52,190 bases of DNA from Salinispora pacifica CNR114 (GTDB taxonomy: Bacteria; Actinomycetota; Actinomycetes; Mycobacteriales; Micromonosporaceae), in assembly GCF_000514775.1 (NCBI RefSeq), contig NZ_AZWO01000016.1:86986-139175 (forward strand), in the 5' to 3' direction. The translations under genes were made by a program, and so were the position numbers. Below are positions 44,249-51,867 of the stretch, piece after piece (positions within the stretch are counted from its first letter, which is position 1; every line of letters begins with the position of its first letter). The notes under the pieces are model-generated. The model had not been told where the DNA came from. It ran no database searches and saw nothing but the letters and a program-made list of their open reading frames with translations.

Positions 44249-44332
44249 GTCCGGGTGGCGGAATGGCAGACGCGCTAGCTTGAGGTGCTAGTGCCCGTAT
44301 AGGGCGTGGGGGTTCAAGTCCCCCCTCGGACA
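44249..44332 (+). tRNA. tRNA-Leu (GAG anticodon)
   Basis: 84-base class II tRNA. Acceptor arm GTCCGGG / CTCGGAC with one G-T pair, D-arm GGCGGAATGGCAGACGC, anticodon stem-loop GCTAGCT-TGAGGTG-CTAGT with anticodon GAG, long variable arm GCCCGTATAGGGC, and T-arm GGGGGTTCAAGTCCCCC. CCA is not encoded. It reads CUC/CUU leucine codons and is the insertion site of the element to its right. Confidence 0.95.
44311..44332. other. Probable left attachment site in the tRNA 3' end
   Basis: The 3' part of tRNA-Leu (T-loop to discriminator) is shared with the end of the recombinase gene, whose stop codon is the TCA at 44314-44316. A second copy, which would mark the right end, is not present in the rest of the window, so the far end lies outside or has been lost. 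Confidence 0.5.
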
Positions 44333-45996
44333 CAAACCATTTCCCCACGGTGCGCGCTGAGATCCACTTCAGCGCGCACCGTTTGCGTTTCGGGCTGGTA
44401 GTTCAGCCGGAGGCCGAGTTGCCGGTAGACCTTGGCCTTGTCGGCTGGGTCGGCGTCGCGGAGGACGGCGGCGATGTCCCCGAGTGCGGTCACCAGGGCG
44501 GTGATTTCTGCTCGGGTCAGCCGGTGTGGGGTGGTGCTCGCTAGTGCGTGTAGTTCTGCTTCGGCGCGGGCGCGGTCGGCCTGGGTCTGAGTGATCCAGG
44601 CGGTAACTACCGTCGGGTCTGCGCCAGCGTCGAGGGCGGCGCGGTAGCGCTCTAGCTTGGCGTCGCACTCGGTGATGATGGCCTGGGCTGGTATGCCGGT
44701 TGCGGGCGGATGGGCTACTGGTTGGGCGTCGGCCAGCGCGGTGATGGTGTGTTCGAGGCGTTGGGGGGCGAAGGCGGAGGCGAGCCAGGTGTCGAGTGGG
44801 TCGGTGAGGGCGTCCTCGCGTAGGTACACGTTGCGGGGGTGTGGGACGTGGTTGGCGAGGGCGTACTCCTGTGGGAATCGGCAGCGGTAGTAGGCGTCGC
44901 CGTGGTTGTACTGGCCCTGCATGCGGCGGTCGCAGGCAGCGCAGTAGATGATGCCGCGGAAGACGTACGGGTTACGAGTGCGCTGCTGGAGGTGTTGGCC
45001 GCCGGTTCCCCGTCCGCGATGTCGCAGTATCGCTTGGGCTTGCTCGAAGGTCGTGTCGTCGATGAGTGGTTCGTGGGTGATCTCCTTGGAGACCACCCAT
45101 TTGTCGCGGGGGTTCCAGCGCATGACGCCGGTGTGGCCCATTGCCACGTCGTCGACGTCGAGCAGTACCTCGTCGGTGCGTTGTTTGTTCCAGACCTGCC
45201 GGCCGGTGTAGCGGGGGTTGGTGAGGATGACCCGTACGGCGCTTTTGGACCAGGCGATGCCGCTGCGGTGCCGGTTGCGGGCGCGGTCATGCGCTGAGGG
45301 GCAGGGCACGTGATTGGCGGTGAGTCCTTCAGCGATGGCGAACAGGCCGATACCGGCGAGGAATTCGGTGAAGATCTGCCGGACGATCGGGGCGGTCTGT
45401 TCGTCTGGGATGAGGCCTTTGAGTTGTTTGCCGTTGGCGGCTTTGGCCGGGTTGGGGTGGGGTCCGAGTTCGCGGAGTGTGTAGCCGTATGGCGGGCGTC
45501 CGCCGAGGTAGCGGCCCTCGAGGAGGGTCTGGGCGGCCATGGCGGTGCGGACGCGCAGTTTGATCCGGTTACGTTCGCCCTTGCTCATGCCGCCGAAGAC
45601 GGACATGACCAGTTCGTGGGCTTCGTTGTCAGGGTCGATCGGACCGCCGATTTCGGGCACCCACAGTTCGACGCCGTAGTGGGTGAACAGCGGCACCGTG
45701 AGACCGAACTGGTTGCCGTAGAACGCGCGGTGGGGTTCGCCGACCACGACGGCAGAGAACCCGCGACGTGGATCGCGGAGCGCCGCGAGAAGACGGCTGG
45801 CCTGGATCCGGCGTTGCCAGGGGAGGGAGCGGCTCTGGCCGACGTCGAAGTACTCCGTGACGATTTGTCCACTGTGCGGGCGGATGATGGTGGTCGCCCG
45901 GGTGAGTTGCCAGTTCCGGGACGACTCGGGGTCCTGGTTGTCCTCGGTCGACACGCGTCCGTAGAAGGCGAAGGGTTTCGGTTGAGGGGTGGGCAT
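44314..45996 (-). CDS. Large serine recombinase (integrase)
   Basis: 560-residue large serine recombinase that would integrate and excise the element. The catalytic Ser lies in FAFYGRVSTEDNQ (about residue 16). The GMSKGERNRIKLRVR and GGRPPYGY segments link to the recombinase domain. A zinc-ribbon-like CAAC ... YYRCRF segment (about 360-385) lacks a fourth cysteine, as in relatives I recall. A coiled-coil follows (about 430-500). The last seven codons (VCVRGGT and stop) are encoded by the antisense of the tRNA-Leu 3' end. The start ATG overlaps the stop of the upstream small gene (TGATG). Confidence 0.92.
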   Translation of the reverse strand: MPTPQPKPFAFYGRVSTEDNQDPESSRNWQLTRATTIIRPHSGQIVTEYFDVGQSRSLPWQRRIQASRLLAALRDPRRGFSAVVVGEPHRAFYGNQFGLTVPLFTHYGVELWVPEIGGPIDPDNEAHELVMSVFGGMSKGERNRIKLRVRTAMAAQTLLEGRYLGGRPPYGYTLRELGPHPNPAKAANGKQLKGLIPDEQTAPIVRQIFTEFLAGIGLFAIAEGLTANHVPCPSAHDRARNRHRSGIAWSKSAVRVILTNPRYTGRQVWNKQRTDEVLLDVDDVAMGHTGVMRWNPRDKWVVSKEITHEPLIDDTTFEQAQAILRHRGRGTGGQHLQQRTRNPYVFRGIIYCAACDRRMQGQYNHGDAYYRCRFPQEYALANHVPHPRNVYLREDALTDPLDTWLASAFAPQRLEHTITALADAQPVAHPPATGIPAQAIITECDAKLERYRAALDAGADPTVVTAWITQTQADRARAEAELHALASTTPHRLTRAEITALVTALGDIAAVLRDADPADKAKVYRQLGLRLNYQPETQTVRAEVDLSAHRGEMVCVRGGT

Positions 45997-46259
45997 CAGT
46001 GCTCCTGTTGCGAGTTGTCGGTGCGGTGGGGGTTGGTGTGTCTGAGTAGCTTGAGAAGTGCGGCAGCTGCGGCGGGGTGCAGCTCGGGTGGCTGACCGGG
46101 TACCACCACGCGGGTAGTCCCGGATGTTTCGCGGCCGTCGACGGTCTCAACGGTCCATGGACCATCGTCTTCGCTGGGCTGGTCAAGTCGCTTGTCGGGG
46201 GGCGTGATCGAATCCGGCTCGTTGCGTTGTGGCGAATGGTGGCCGGGCGGCAGCGTCAT
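45996..46259 (-). CDS. Small protein coupled to the serine recombinase
   Basis: 87-residue hydrophilic protein. It starts MTLPPGHHSPQ, has an acidic middle (DDGPWTVETVDGRETSGTTRVVV) and a C-terminal helix (LHPAAAAALLKLLRHTN). I know no family. It is probably real because its stop overlaps the recombinase ATG by one base and GGAGG lies three bases before ATG 46259. It may be a directionality or expression factor of the recombinase, but nothing in the sequence proves that. Confidence 0.6.
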   Translation of the reverse strand: MTLPPGHHSPQRNEPDSITPPDKRLDQPSEDDGPWTVETVDGRETSGTTRVVVPGQPPELHPAAAAALLKLLRHTNPHRTDNSQQEH

Positions 46260-46512
46260 GTGCCTCCGTCCGGCGGGCGCCCCGGCTGGGAAGCGCGGCA
46301 TTGGGCGAGCCTCATTCGCTCCTCGGTCGCCGTCGCCTCACTGCGAGAGCGTGCGGGTTGGAGGGCGATGACAGCATTGTCTTCGTGGCTGGGCGGGATT
46401 GTGGCGCTGCAGCTCATTGCGCTCGTGACTCGCGTCATGGCGAATGAATGGGGTGCCATCGGATTTGCCCTTCGGGTAGTCGCGTGCCGGTTGCTGCGGT
46501 GAGCATGAAGAA
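46260..46512. other. Upstream region of the small gene/recombinase operon
   Basis: Should hold the recombinase promoter. No consensus boxes recognised. A 67-codon frame on the minus strand (46459-46256) overlaps the small gene by ATGA, but its codon use is poor and it has no ribosome site, so I do not call it a gene. Confidence 0.35.
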
Positions 46513-46540
46513 GCGGCCGGTGCCGTTAGGAACCGGCCGC
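46513..46540. terminator. Terminator after the methyltransferase operon
   Basis: Nine-bp stem GCGGCCGGT / ACCGGCCGC with a ten-base loop. It lies between the end of the leftward methyltransferase operon and the promoter region of the recombinase operon, separating the two transcripts. Confidence 0.65.
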
Positions 46541-46575
46541 TCGTCAAGTAGTGCGGCTTTACGTCTCTGTGGTTG

Positions 46576-46656
46576 TCAGATCGGTTGATAGTCCTTGAGA
46601 TGGGTGACCGTTGACTCGGAGTTGAGGGAGGGAGTGTGGTGGGTGCCTGTGGTCAT
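46576..46656 (-). CDS. Candidate 26-residue peptide gene coupled to the methyltransferase
   Basis: ATG at 46656 overlaps the methyltransferase stop (ATGA) and the frame ends 36 bases before the terminator hairpin. The peptide begins MTTGTHHTPS and ends THLKDYQPI. It is hydrophilic, with no signal or membrane segment. GGTGGGG precedes the ATG. The coupling favours a real small gene, but length alone cannot exclude chance. Confidence 0.4.
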   Translation of the reverse strand: MTTGTHHTPSLNSESTVTHLKDYQPI

Positions 46657-47570
46657 GTCCCCACCCTGCTTCCCGGATTCAGCGGCTTGCCGAGTACCAG
46701 CAGGTCCTCGTGTGCGATCAGGTGCATCGGCACTCCGGCGGCCCTTGCCTTGCGAACTTGCTGAAGCTGGAAGAACGACGGTCGGGCGACGAGCCGTCCG
46801 CCGCGGACGGCGGCGAGTAGGGCGACGCACCGCTCGAGCGGCACGAAGCCGGCGGCGGTGCCAGCGGTCAGGACCGCCGAGGGTAGGTCGACCAGTTCGC
46901 CGCGTTTGCGCCAGGGTCGGGCGGTTATGACGACCACCCCGCCGGGGCGCAGCAGGGTGTGGCAGCCGCGCAGGATTCCGGTGAACCCCTCAACAAGCCC
47001 GGCCAGGGATGAGCGGTAGGCGAGATTGCCCTTGTCCTCGCCGTAGCGGTTGTCGAACTTGGCGACTCCGTCGCTGCCGGGGCGGACGAGGCCGTGCACG
47101 GTCGGCCCGTACGGTGGCGAGGTCACCACGAGGGCGACCTGTTCCTGTAGGACGGCGGGTAGTAGCGCGGTCAGCCGGGTGGCGTCACCGCGGATCACCG
47201 AGCCGCGGCCGGTCGCGCCGTGTCGGTGGGCGTGGGCGATGTTGAGGTCGGCGATGTCGGACCATTGGGACTCGTACTCCACGCCGATCGCGTCACGGCC
47301 GGCGTGGATGGCCTCGACGATGGTGGTGCCGATCCCGCACATGGGGTCGAATACCAGGTCGCCGGGTTGGGTGTAGGAGCGCACGGCGTGGGCGGCGATC
47401 GCGGGCAGCATCCTGGCCGGGTGCTTGACCGACTGGGGCACGTATCGGCCGCGTCGCTGGACGGGGCCGTTCGACTGGGCGGTTGCCCAGACCGACAGGG
47501 CCTGCGGCCACGTGGTCGTCTGGTTCGGGCTCGCTGTGCCGCTGGGGGAGTGGGTCGAGGGGTCAGGCAT
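46653..47570 (-). CDS. DNA methyltransferase (TSPPY type)
   Basis: 305-residue SAM-dependent DNA methyltransferase of the amino-group (N4-cytosine or N6-adenine) class. The SAM site DPMCGIGTTIVEA is at residues 75-87, with the acidic VEYE after it. The catalytic motif is TSPPYG (150-155). No restriction endonuclease gene is adjacent, so it is an orphan of the kind often found on mobile elements, perhaps protecting or marking the element DNA. ATG 47570 overlaps the stop of the upstream gene by eight bases. Confidence 0.85.
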   Translation of the reverse strand: MPDPSTHSPSGTASPNQTTTWPQALSVWATAQSNGPVQRRGRYVPQSVKHPARMLPAIAAHAVRSYTQPGDLVFDPMCGIGTTIVEAIHAGRDAIGVEYESQWSDIADLNIAHAHRHGATGRGSVIRGDATRLTALLPAVLQEQVALVVTSPPYGPTVHGLVRPGSDGVAKFDNRYGEDKGNLAYRSSLAGLVEGFTGILRGCHTLLRPGGVVVITARPWRKRGELVDLPSAVLTAGTAAGFVPLERCVALLAAVRGGRLVARPSFFQLQQVRKARAAGVPMHLIAHEDLLVLGKPLNPGSRVGT

Positions 47571-48531
47571 GCCGGTCACCGTCCTGTGCGGCATTCCGTG
47601 AGTTCCTCGACTTCCTGGGCGCGCGATAGCGTGATCGTGATGAGGAACCCGTGGGTTCCTGCTGAGAGTCCGTCGATTTCGCTGAACCCGCGGGGAGTTG
47701 CTTGTGGGTGAAGACGAGCAGGTCGGCGTGGACCTTGATGTGGAGTACGAACTCCTGTGCTTCGGTGGCGCGGGCCAACGACAGTAGTTCCTCATCGGGT
47801 GCGCCGTAGGTGAACCGGTCGCCGTCGGTGTCGGCGGCGACCGCGACGATGTGTTGTAGGTAGCCGAGTCCGGCACCTGCGGCGGCGTTGACGACGGGTG
47901 TGAAGTCCTCCGGGGCTGCGAGCGTGCCGGCCGGGACGCCGACGACGAGGACTAGGCATCCACCGGGGTGTAGCAGTTTGGTGCAGACGGCAAGCAGCCA
48001 GGCCAGGCGGACCCGGTTGTCCGCGTCGCTGCTGGCCTCGAGCGGCCAGGTGGCCACGACGAGGCTGGTGCGGCCCTGCAGGTCGTCGCCGTCGCCGGGC
48101 ACGACGGCCGGGTCATCGCCGGGGAACGGATCGGGGTCGCGGAGGTCGTCGCCGAACCAGGTCCGCAGATCATCCGGATCATCGGGGTCCAGGTCATCGG
48201 CGGGTTCGTCGGGCTGTGGCGTCTGCGGCCCGACGACCAGCGTGGAGGCGCCGGTGAACCAGGCCGGGTGGTGCCGGCGACCGCCGCGTAGGCAAGCGGT
48301 GTCCAGCACGTGCTCGTCGGTGAGGTCGACGACCGCCTCGCCGGACCGGCTGTAGGCGGCGATGAGTCGGTAGGCCAGTCGGTTGGAGATGGTCGTGCTC
48401 TGGTCGTCGCCGCTGCGGGCGGTGCGCCAGACGGTGATCGGTACCGGCGGGTCACCGGCGACCAGATCCATCGAAGGGGTGTGAGTGGTGTCGCCCTGAC
48501 GGGCAGGCGGCGGCGTGGAGTGCTCGCTCAT
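47563..48531 (-). CDS. Degenerate methyltransferase-like partner protein
   Basis: 322-residue protein aligned by eye with the downstream methyltransferase. RLAYRLIAAYSRSGEAVVDL (51-70) parallels the AIAAHAVRSYTQPGDLVFDP segment. RTSLVVATWPLE (about 154-165) falls where the partner has ALVVTSPPYG. HADLLVFTHK near the C-terminus parallels HEDLLVLGKP. The SAM-binding glycines and the catalytic PPY are missing, and an acidic Asp/Pro linker (106-151) is inserted. A catalytically dead subunit of a two-protein methyltransferase is the simplest reading (inference). First gene of the leftward operon; its promoter region holds one 49-bp element. Confidence 0.65.
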   Translation of the reverse strand: MSEHSTPPPARQGDTTHTPSMDLVAGDPPVPITVWRTARSGDDQSTTISNRLAYRLIAAYSRSGEAVVDLTDEHVLDTACLRGGRRHHPAWFTGASTLVVGPQTPQPDEPADDLDPDDPDDLRTWFGDDLRDPDPFPGDDPAVVPGDGDDLQGRTSLVVATWPLEASSDADNRVRLAWLLAVCTKLLHPGGCLVLVVGVPAGTLAAPEDFTPVVNAAAGAGLGYLQHIVAVAADTDGDRFTYGAPDEELLSLARATEAQEFVLHIKVHADLLVFTHKQLPAGSAKSTDSQQEPTGSSSRSRYRAPRKSRNSRNAAQDGDRHA

Positions 48532-49176
48532 ATGGTGTTGGCTCCGTGCCGCGCCGTGATGCGCTGACGTCTACCAATCGGTGTTTGTCAGTCGTAGCGA
48601 ACACTTGGCGATCTGACAGCGCCGTCATCTCGTCTGACAGTCCGCTTTCTACCTGGTTTGTCCGGTAGTTACTCCCGCCTGGCCGGGTACCGAACGCGCG
48701 TTGACAGACGCGATCGGCACCTGTCAGCGGATCGGTTGTCAGATCAGGGTGGGGCCGTGCTGCCGGCAGCAGCAAAGCCGGATCGCTTTGTCAGAGACTT
48801 CCGTAGCGGGCCTGAGACAGCGATGAGCCGTCACCCTGAGAGCGGCCATGCCCGCCAGCCTGTCTCCGCGCCCGTGGCCCCGGGGTTTCGCGTCTCGGAT
48901 GCCCGAGCGCGACATCCGCGATTGTCGTTGACGAGGACACGTGACCAACGACGCTTACATCAGCGGTAATCGTTGGCGTTGTCGGAGGCGTTGTGCCAGT
49001 CCGAGGTTGGCGAGGCATCGGCTCGGCGGTTGTCAGATCACGGTGAGCGCGGGGTGAGGAGTTCGTCCAGTTGCTTGTCATTGCCGTGTCAGATGCCAGT
49101 GGCGTACTGCCCGCATGGGGATTCGCCGATGTCGGTGTTGATTCCTTTCTGATGGCACTCTGTTTTGGAGTTTGAC
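48532..49176. promoter_or_regulatory. Control region left of the sigma-like gene, rich in TGTCAG
   Basis: 645 bp without a credible gene. TGTCAG or CTGACA occurs at 48586, 48613, 48634, 48722, 48737, 48789, 49031 and 49087. An inverted repeat GTCGTTG (48924-48930) / CAACGAC (48946-48952) with CACGTG in its loop lies in the middle. The left end contains 49-bp copy A and the methyltransferase promoter. The right end holds the leader of the sigma-like gene. The region could also contain an origin of transfer, but no nick-site motif was recognised. Confidence 0.55.
48571..48619 (-). repeat. 49-bp inverted element, copy A
   Basis: On the minus strand it starts CTGTCAGATCGCCAAGTG and ends CTGACAAACACCGATTGGTAG. 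It matches copy B (50231-50279) at 43 of 49 positions and points toward the methyltransferase operon, ending 40 bases before its ATG. Within it TGTCAG and CTGACA face each other with about 21 bases between. Confidence 0.8.
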
Positions 49177-50061
49177 ATGTCTGTGTCCGATACACCGGAC
49201 TGGTCAACGTCTCATCTGCTCGCTGTCGACCACGCGTTCAAGGCGCTGACATCCGATTGGGCGCCGATGGCACTCGATTGTGACAGCTTGGCTCGCAACA
49301 TGGGCGGCAAGGTGGATTTGCCTTCCGGTGTTGTTTGTTTGCCGGTGCTGCGGGATTGGCTACTTACGCGTTCGGGTAATTACGGCGGCCGTGATGTGGT
49401 GTGGCGGGAACTGGTTGCCCGGGCCCGGTTACGGGGTGTTGAGTGGACGATCGCCGCGGTCGGGATGGCGATGCCCGCGCTGGTGCGGATTGCCGGGCAG
49501 TTGTCCGCCGGCTACCGGGGTGATCCGGCCGACATCGACTGCGAGGTGCTGACCGGGTTCCTGGAGGCCCTACGCGACCACCTTGACGTGACCCGGCCGG
49601 CGTTGTACGCGTCGCTGACCATGGCCGCGTGGCGGGCCGGGCGGCAGCTACGACTGGCCGACGAGCAGGCAATGCCGGTCGAGGATATCGAGCACGTGGC
49701 GGCTGGACCCCGCACGCCGAAGGTGCCGTACGGGCACCCAGATCTGCTGGTCCGGCGTGCCGGCACCTTGCGGATCATCGACGAGGCAGACGTGCAGCCG
49801 TGGATCGAGGTTCGGCTGGGCCGGCGGGCGCCAGAGCCGATCGCCGCCCGGCTCGGTATCACGGTGGACGCACTGCGGATGCGGCTAGCCCGCGCCGACG
49901 AACGGCTCGCACGGGCCGTCGCCGAGGGCGGTTTGACCAGGGTCGCCTCGACCGGTTCCGTAGCGGCGACCACAGCGCAGGCGATCCGTGGGACGAGCAT
50001 CCGCGCAGGCCGGGCCAGCGCACGCGCGGCAGGTACCCGCGGGGTTGCGATCGCCGCTTGA
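49177..50061 (+). CDS. Sigma-70-like regulator of the element
   Basis: 294-residue protein. The middle (about residues 85-165, with WTIAAVGMAMPALVRIAGQL and YASLTMAAWRAGRQLRLAD) resembles sigma-70 region 2 helices. Residues about 205-245 (IEVRLGRRAPEPIAARLGIT and ALRMRLARADERLARAV) form a region-4-type helix-turn-helix. The C-terminus is basic and low in complexity. I read it as a mobile-element sigma factor or sigma-like activator; the conserved -10-binding residues are not obvious. ATG 49177 follows TTTGGAG. It lies exactly between the two inverted 49-bp elements, which are its natural candidate targets. Confidence 0.65.
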   Translation: MSVSDTPDWSTSHLLAVDHAFKALTSDWAPMALDCDSLARNMGGKVDLPSGVVCLPVLRDWLLTRSGNYGGRDVVWRELVARARLRGVEWTIAAVGMAMPALVRIAGQLSAGYRGDPADIDCEVLTGFLEALRDHLDVTRPALYASLTMAAWRAGRQLRLADEQAMPVEDIEHVAAGPRTPKVPYGHPDLLVRRAGTLRIIDEADVQPWIEVRLGRRAPEPIAARLGITVDALRMRLARADERLARAVAEGGLTRVASTGSVAATTAQAIRGTSIRAGRASARAAGTRGVAIAA

Positions 50062-50083
50062 CCGACACCCCACGCTCGATGTG

Positions 50084-50125
50084 ACGACTGTGGGCCCGGC
50101 GCCGGTGCGCGGGGCCCACAGTCGT
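50084..50125. terminator. Terminator after the sigma-like gene
   Basis: Perfect 14-bp stem ACGACTGTGGGCCC / GGGCCCACAGTCGT with a 14-base GC-rich loop, followed by a T-rich stretch, 23 bases after the stop. Confidence 0.85.
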
Positions 50126-50230
50126 TCTGGTTCCGTTTGAGGTGGATGCTGCGAGGTGGCGGGGCCCTGGACCTGCACGAATCCGATGGCCTGCCCGCAG
50201 TGTCAGATTCCCGGCCGTCCTGTCAGAGCA

Positions 50231-50279
50231 CTGTCAGATCGGCAAGTGTGCGTCACGTCTGACAAACGCCGATTGGTAG
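50231..50279 (+). repeat. 49-bp inverted element, copy B
   Basis: Starts CTGTCAGATCGGCAAGTG and ends CTGACAAACGCCGATTGGTAG, in opposite orientation to copy A and pointing to the conjugation genes. The six differences lie mostly in the middle, and the ends (CTGTCAGATCG, CTGACAAAC, CCGATTGGTAG) are unchanged, as expected of protein-binding sites. An extra CTGTCAG 11 bases upstream forms a tandem pair. Confidence 0.8.
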
Positions 50280-50558
50280 GTGCGGGACAGTCAAGAGCAG
50301 CCATCCAGCGCTGCTCCGGTCCCGTCCGCCGCCGAGCAGCGGGTGACGCCAGCCGTGTCGCCCCGGGTGCCGCGCCATCGCATGCGCTGACACCTCATCG
50401 ATTACCGCAACCACCCAGGTAAGGGAGGACGAGCTCCTCCCGGACGCGGTGCGGCATGCCGACCTCGCGCTCGGCGGCGGCTTCCTTGACCGTCTCTGGC
50501 TATCGCCCCGCCCCGGCACCCACTCGGTGATCGGCGGCGGGGCGGGAGGTAATCACCC

Positions 50559-50939
50559 ATGTTTTCCATCCACACCAACGAACCTGTCCGCCTCTACCCG
50601 GTTCGCCTCGCCGCACGAGTCGGCGCGGCGGTGGGTGCCGGCGTGCTCATCCTTGCGGTCCCGAGTGCAGCACAGGCCGATCCGGGTGGGGTGGCCTACC
50701 TGGCGGCGAACAGCCTGCCGGTCGTCATCGCCAACCTGCAGACCCAGATCATGCTGCTGCTGGCCGGGATCGCCACCCTGTTTCTGGTTCTCGCGGGGGT
50801 CTACTGGGCCACGGCGGGCGGTGATCCCGGTCAGGTTGACAGGGCCAAGGCAGCCCTGCGTAACGCGTTGATCGGCTACGGCTTGGCCGTGCTCGCCCCG
50901 ATCCTGCTGCAGTTGGTGCAGGGCATCGTCGGGGGTTAG
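50559..50939 (+). CDS. Type IV secretion system pilin-like protein
   Basis: 126-residue small membrane protein. A cleavable signal (RVGAAVGAGVLILAVPSAAQA, about residue 41) is followed by two TM segments (NLQTQIMLLLAGIATLFLVLAGVYW and LIGYGLAVLAPILLQLVQGIVGG) joined by a short charged GGDPGQVDRAKAALR loop. This is the layout of VirB2/TrbC-type pilins of actinobacterial conjugative elements. GGGAGGT precedes the ATG. The next gene starts four bases after its stop. Confidence 0.75.
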   Translation: MFSIHTNEPVRLYPVRLAARVGAAVGAGVLILAVPSAAQADPGGVAYLAANSLPVVIANLQTQIMLLLAGIATLFLVLAGVYWATAGGDPGQVDRAKAALRNALIGYGLAVLAPILLQLVQGIVGG

Positions 50940-50943
50940 CGCC

Positions 50944-51867
50944 ATGAACTGGATGATGAGCGTGATCCTCGATGAGGTCCTCGAATGGCTGATCGAGGCG
51001 GTTCTCGCCTGCCTCAACGCGATCTTCGATGTGATCACCGAGATTCTTCTCGTGACACCCGAGGTCACGGCACTGCCCCAGGTGCAGGCCCTGACGGGCC
51101 GGTCGATCTGGATTGTCGACACTGTGTTCGTCCTGGTGTTCGTGGCGGCCGGATCAATGATGATGTTTTCTGGCGGCGATGAGCGGTCCCGCTACACCGT
51201 TAAGGACCTCGTGCCACGGCTGGTCGTCGGCTTCATTGCCGCGCATTTCTCCCAGCTGTTCTGCGGCGAACTCATCACGTTCGCCAATGCGGTGACTGGC
51301 GCCATCAGTGCGGACAACTATGACGGCGACAGCGCCTTGGCCGCTGTCGAGAACCACATCCAGACCGCGCGGAGTCCTGTGGCTCCACTGCTGTTTTTGA
51401 TCCTTGCCCTGGTCATCGCCGTGTTGATGGTGACGGCGGCGTTCCAGCTTATCGGCCGTTTCGTCGTGCTGCTGATCATGACCGCGATCGCACCGCTGCC
51501 CCTGGCCTGCCACGCGCTGCCCGTTTTGGACGGCGTCGCACGGATGTGGTGGCGCGCCTACGGTGCCTGTCTGGCGATTCCCACCGCTCAGGCGTTCACT
51601 CTGACCGCCGGCCAGTGGATGCTGCTCGACGCGTCCCACATGTTGCCCGTGCTGGGCCTGCCGGGGGAGCCGGGCGGCGTGCTGAACCTGATCATCGTCA
51701 TTGTCCTGCTCTGGACGACCGTGAAGATCCCCGGGTGGGCCGGCCGATGGGTAAGTCAGGGCGGACGCGGCGCTACGAACTTCCTCGGCGCTGTCGTACG
51801 CGTAGTCGTCGTCCAGCAACTGTCCCGCAGTATTCCTGGCCTTCGGGCCATCAGAAAGGTCACATGA
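50944..51867 (+). CDS. TrbL/VirB6-like conjugation channel protein
   Basis: 307-residue polytopic membrane protein with about six TM segments. The DTVFVLVFVAAGSMMMFSGG and LVVGFIAAHFSQLFCGELITFANAVTGAI region and the later AFQLIGRFVVLLIMTAIAPLPLACHALP are typical of the TrbL/VirB6 group in ICEs of Gram-positive bacteria. It would form the inner-membrane part of the DNA transfer channel together with the pilin. The stop overlaps the next ATG (ATGA), showing that the operon continued. Confidence 0.78.
   Translation: MNWMMSVILDEVLEWLIEAVLACLNAIFDVITEILLVTPEVTALPQVQALTGRSIWIVDTVFVLVFVAAGSMMMFSGGDERSRYTVKDLVPRLVVGFIAAHFSQLFCGELITFANAVTGAISADNYDGDSALAAVENHIQTARSPVAPLLFLILALVIAVLMVTAAFQLIGRFVVLLIMTAIAPLPLACHALPVLDGVARMWWRAYGACLAIPTAQAFTLTAGQWMLLDASHMLPVLGLPGEPGGVLNLIIVIVLLWTTVKIPGWAGRWVSQGGRGATNFLGAVVRVVVVQQLSRSIPGLRAIRKVT

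Larger units (their letters stand above)
50062..50558. promoter_or_regulatory. Control region left of the conjugation genes
   Basis: 497 bp without a gene. Contains the terminator at 50084, then TGTCAG at 50201, 50221 and 50232 and CTGACA at 50259 and 50387, with 49-bp copy B in the middle. If copy B is the promoter or operator, the pilin mRNA has a leader of about 280 bases. Confidence 0.5.

Noticed and set aside
46256..46459. A 67-codon minus-strand frame overlapping the small recombinase-linked gene by ATGA
   Set aside because: No ribosome site, weak third-position GC and no recognisable fold; kept only as a note.
46077..46502. A 141-codon plus-strand frame with a hydrophobic C-terminus
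   Set aside because: Antisense to the small coupled gene and the recombinase promoter region; composition not convincing.
48924..48952. GTCGTTG/CAACGAC inverted repeat as an origin of transfer
   Set aside because: No relaxase gene is in the window and no nick-site consensus was recognised, so the claim would be unsupported.
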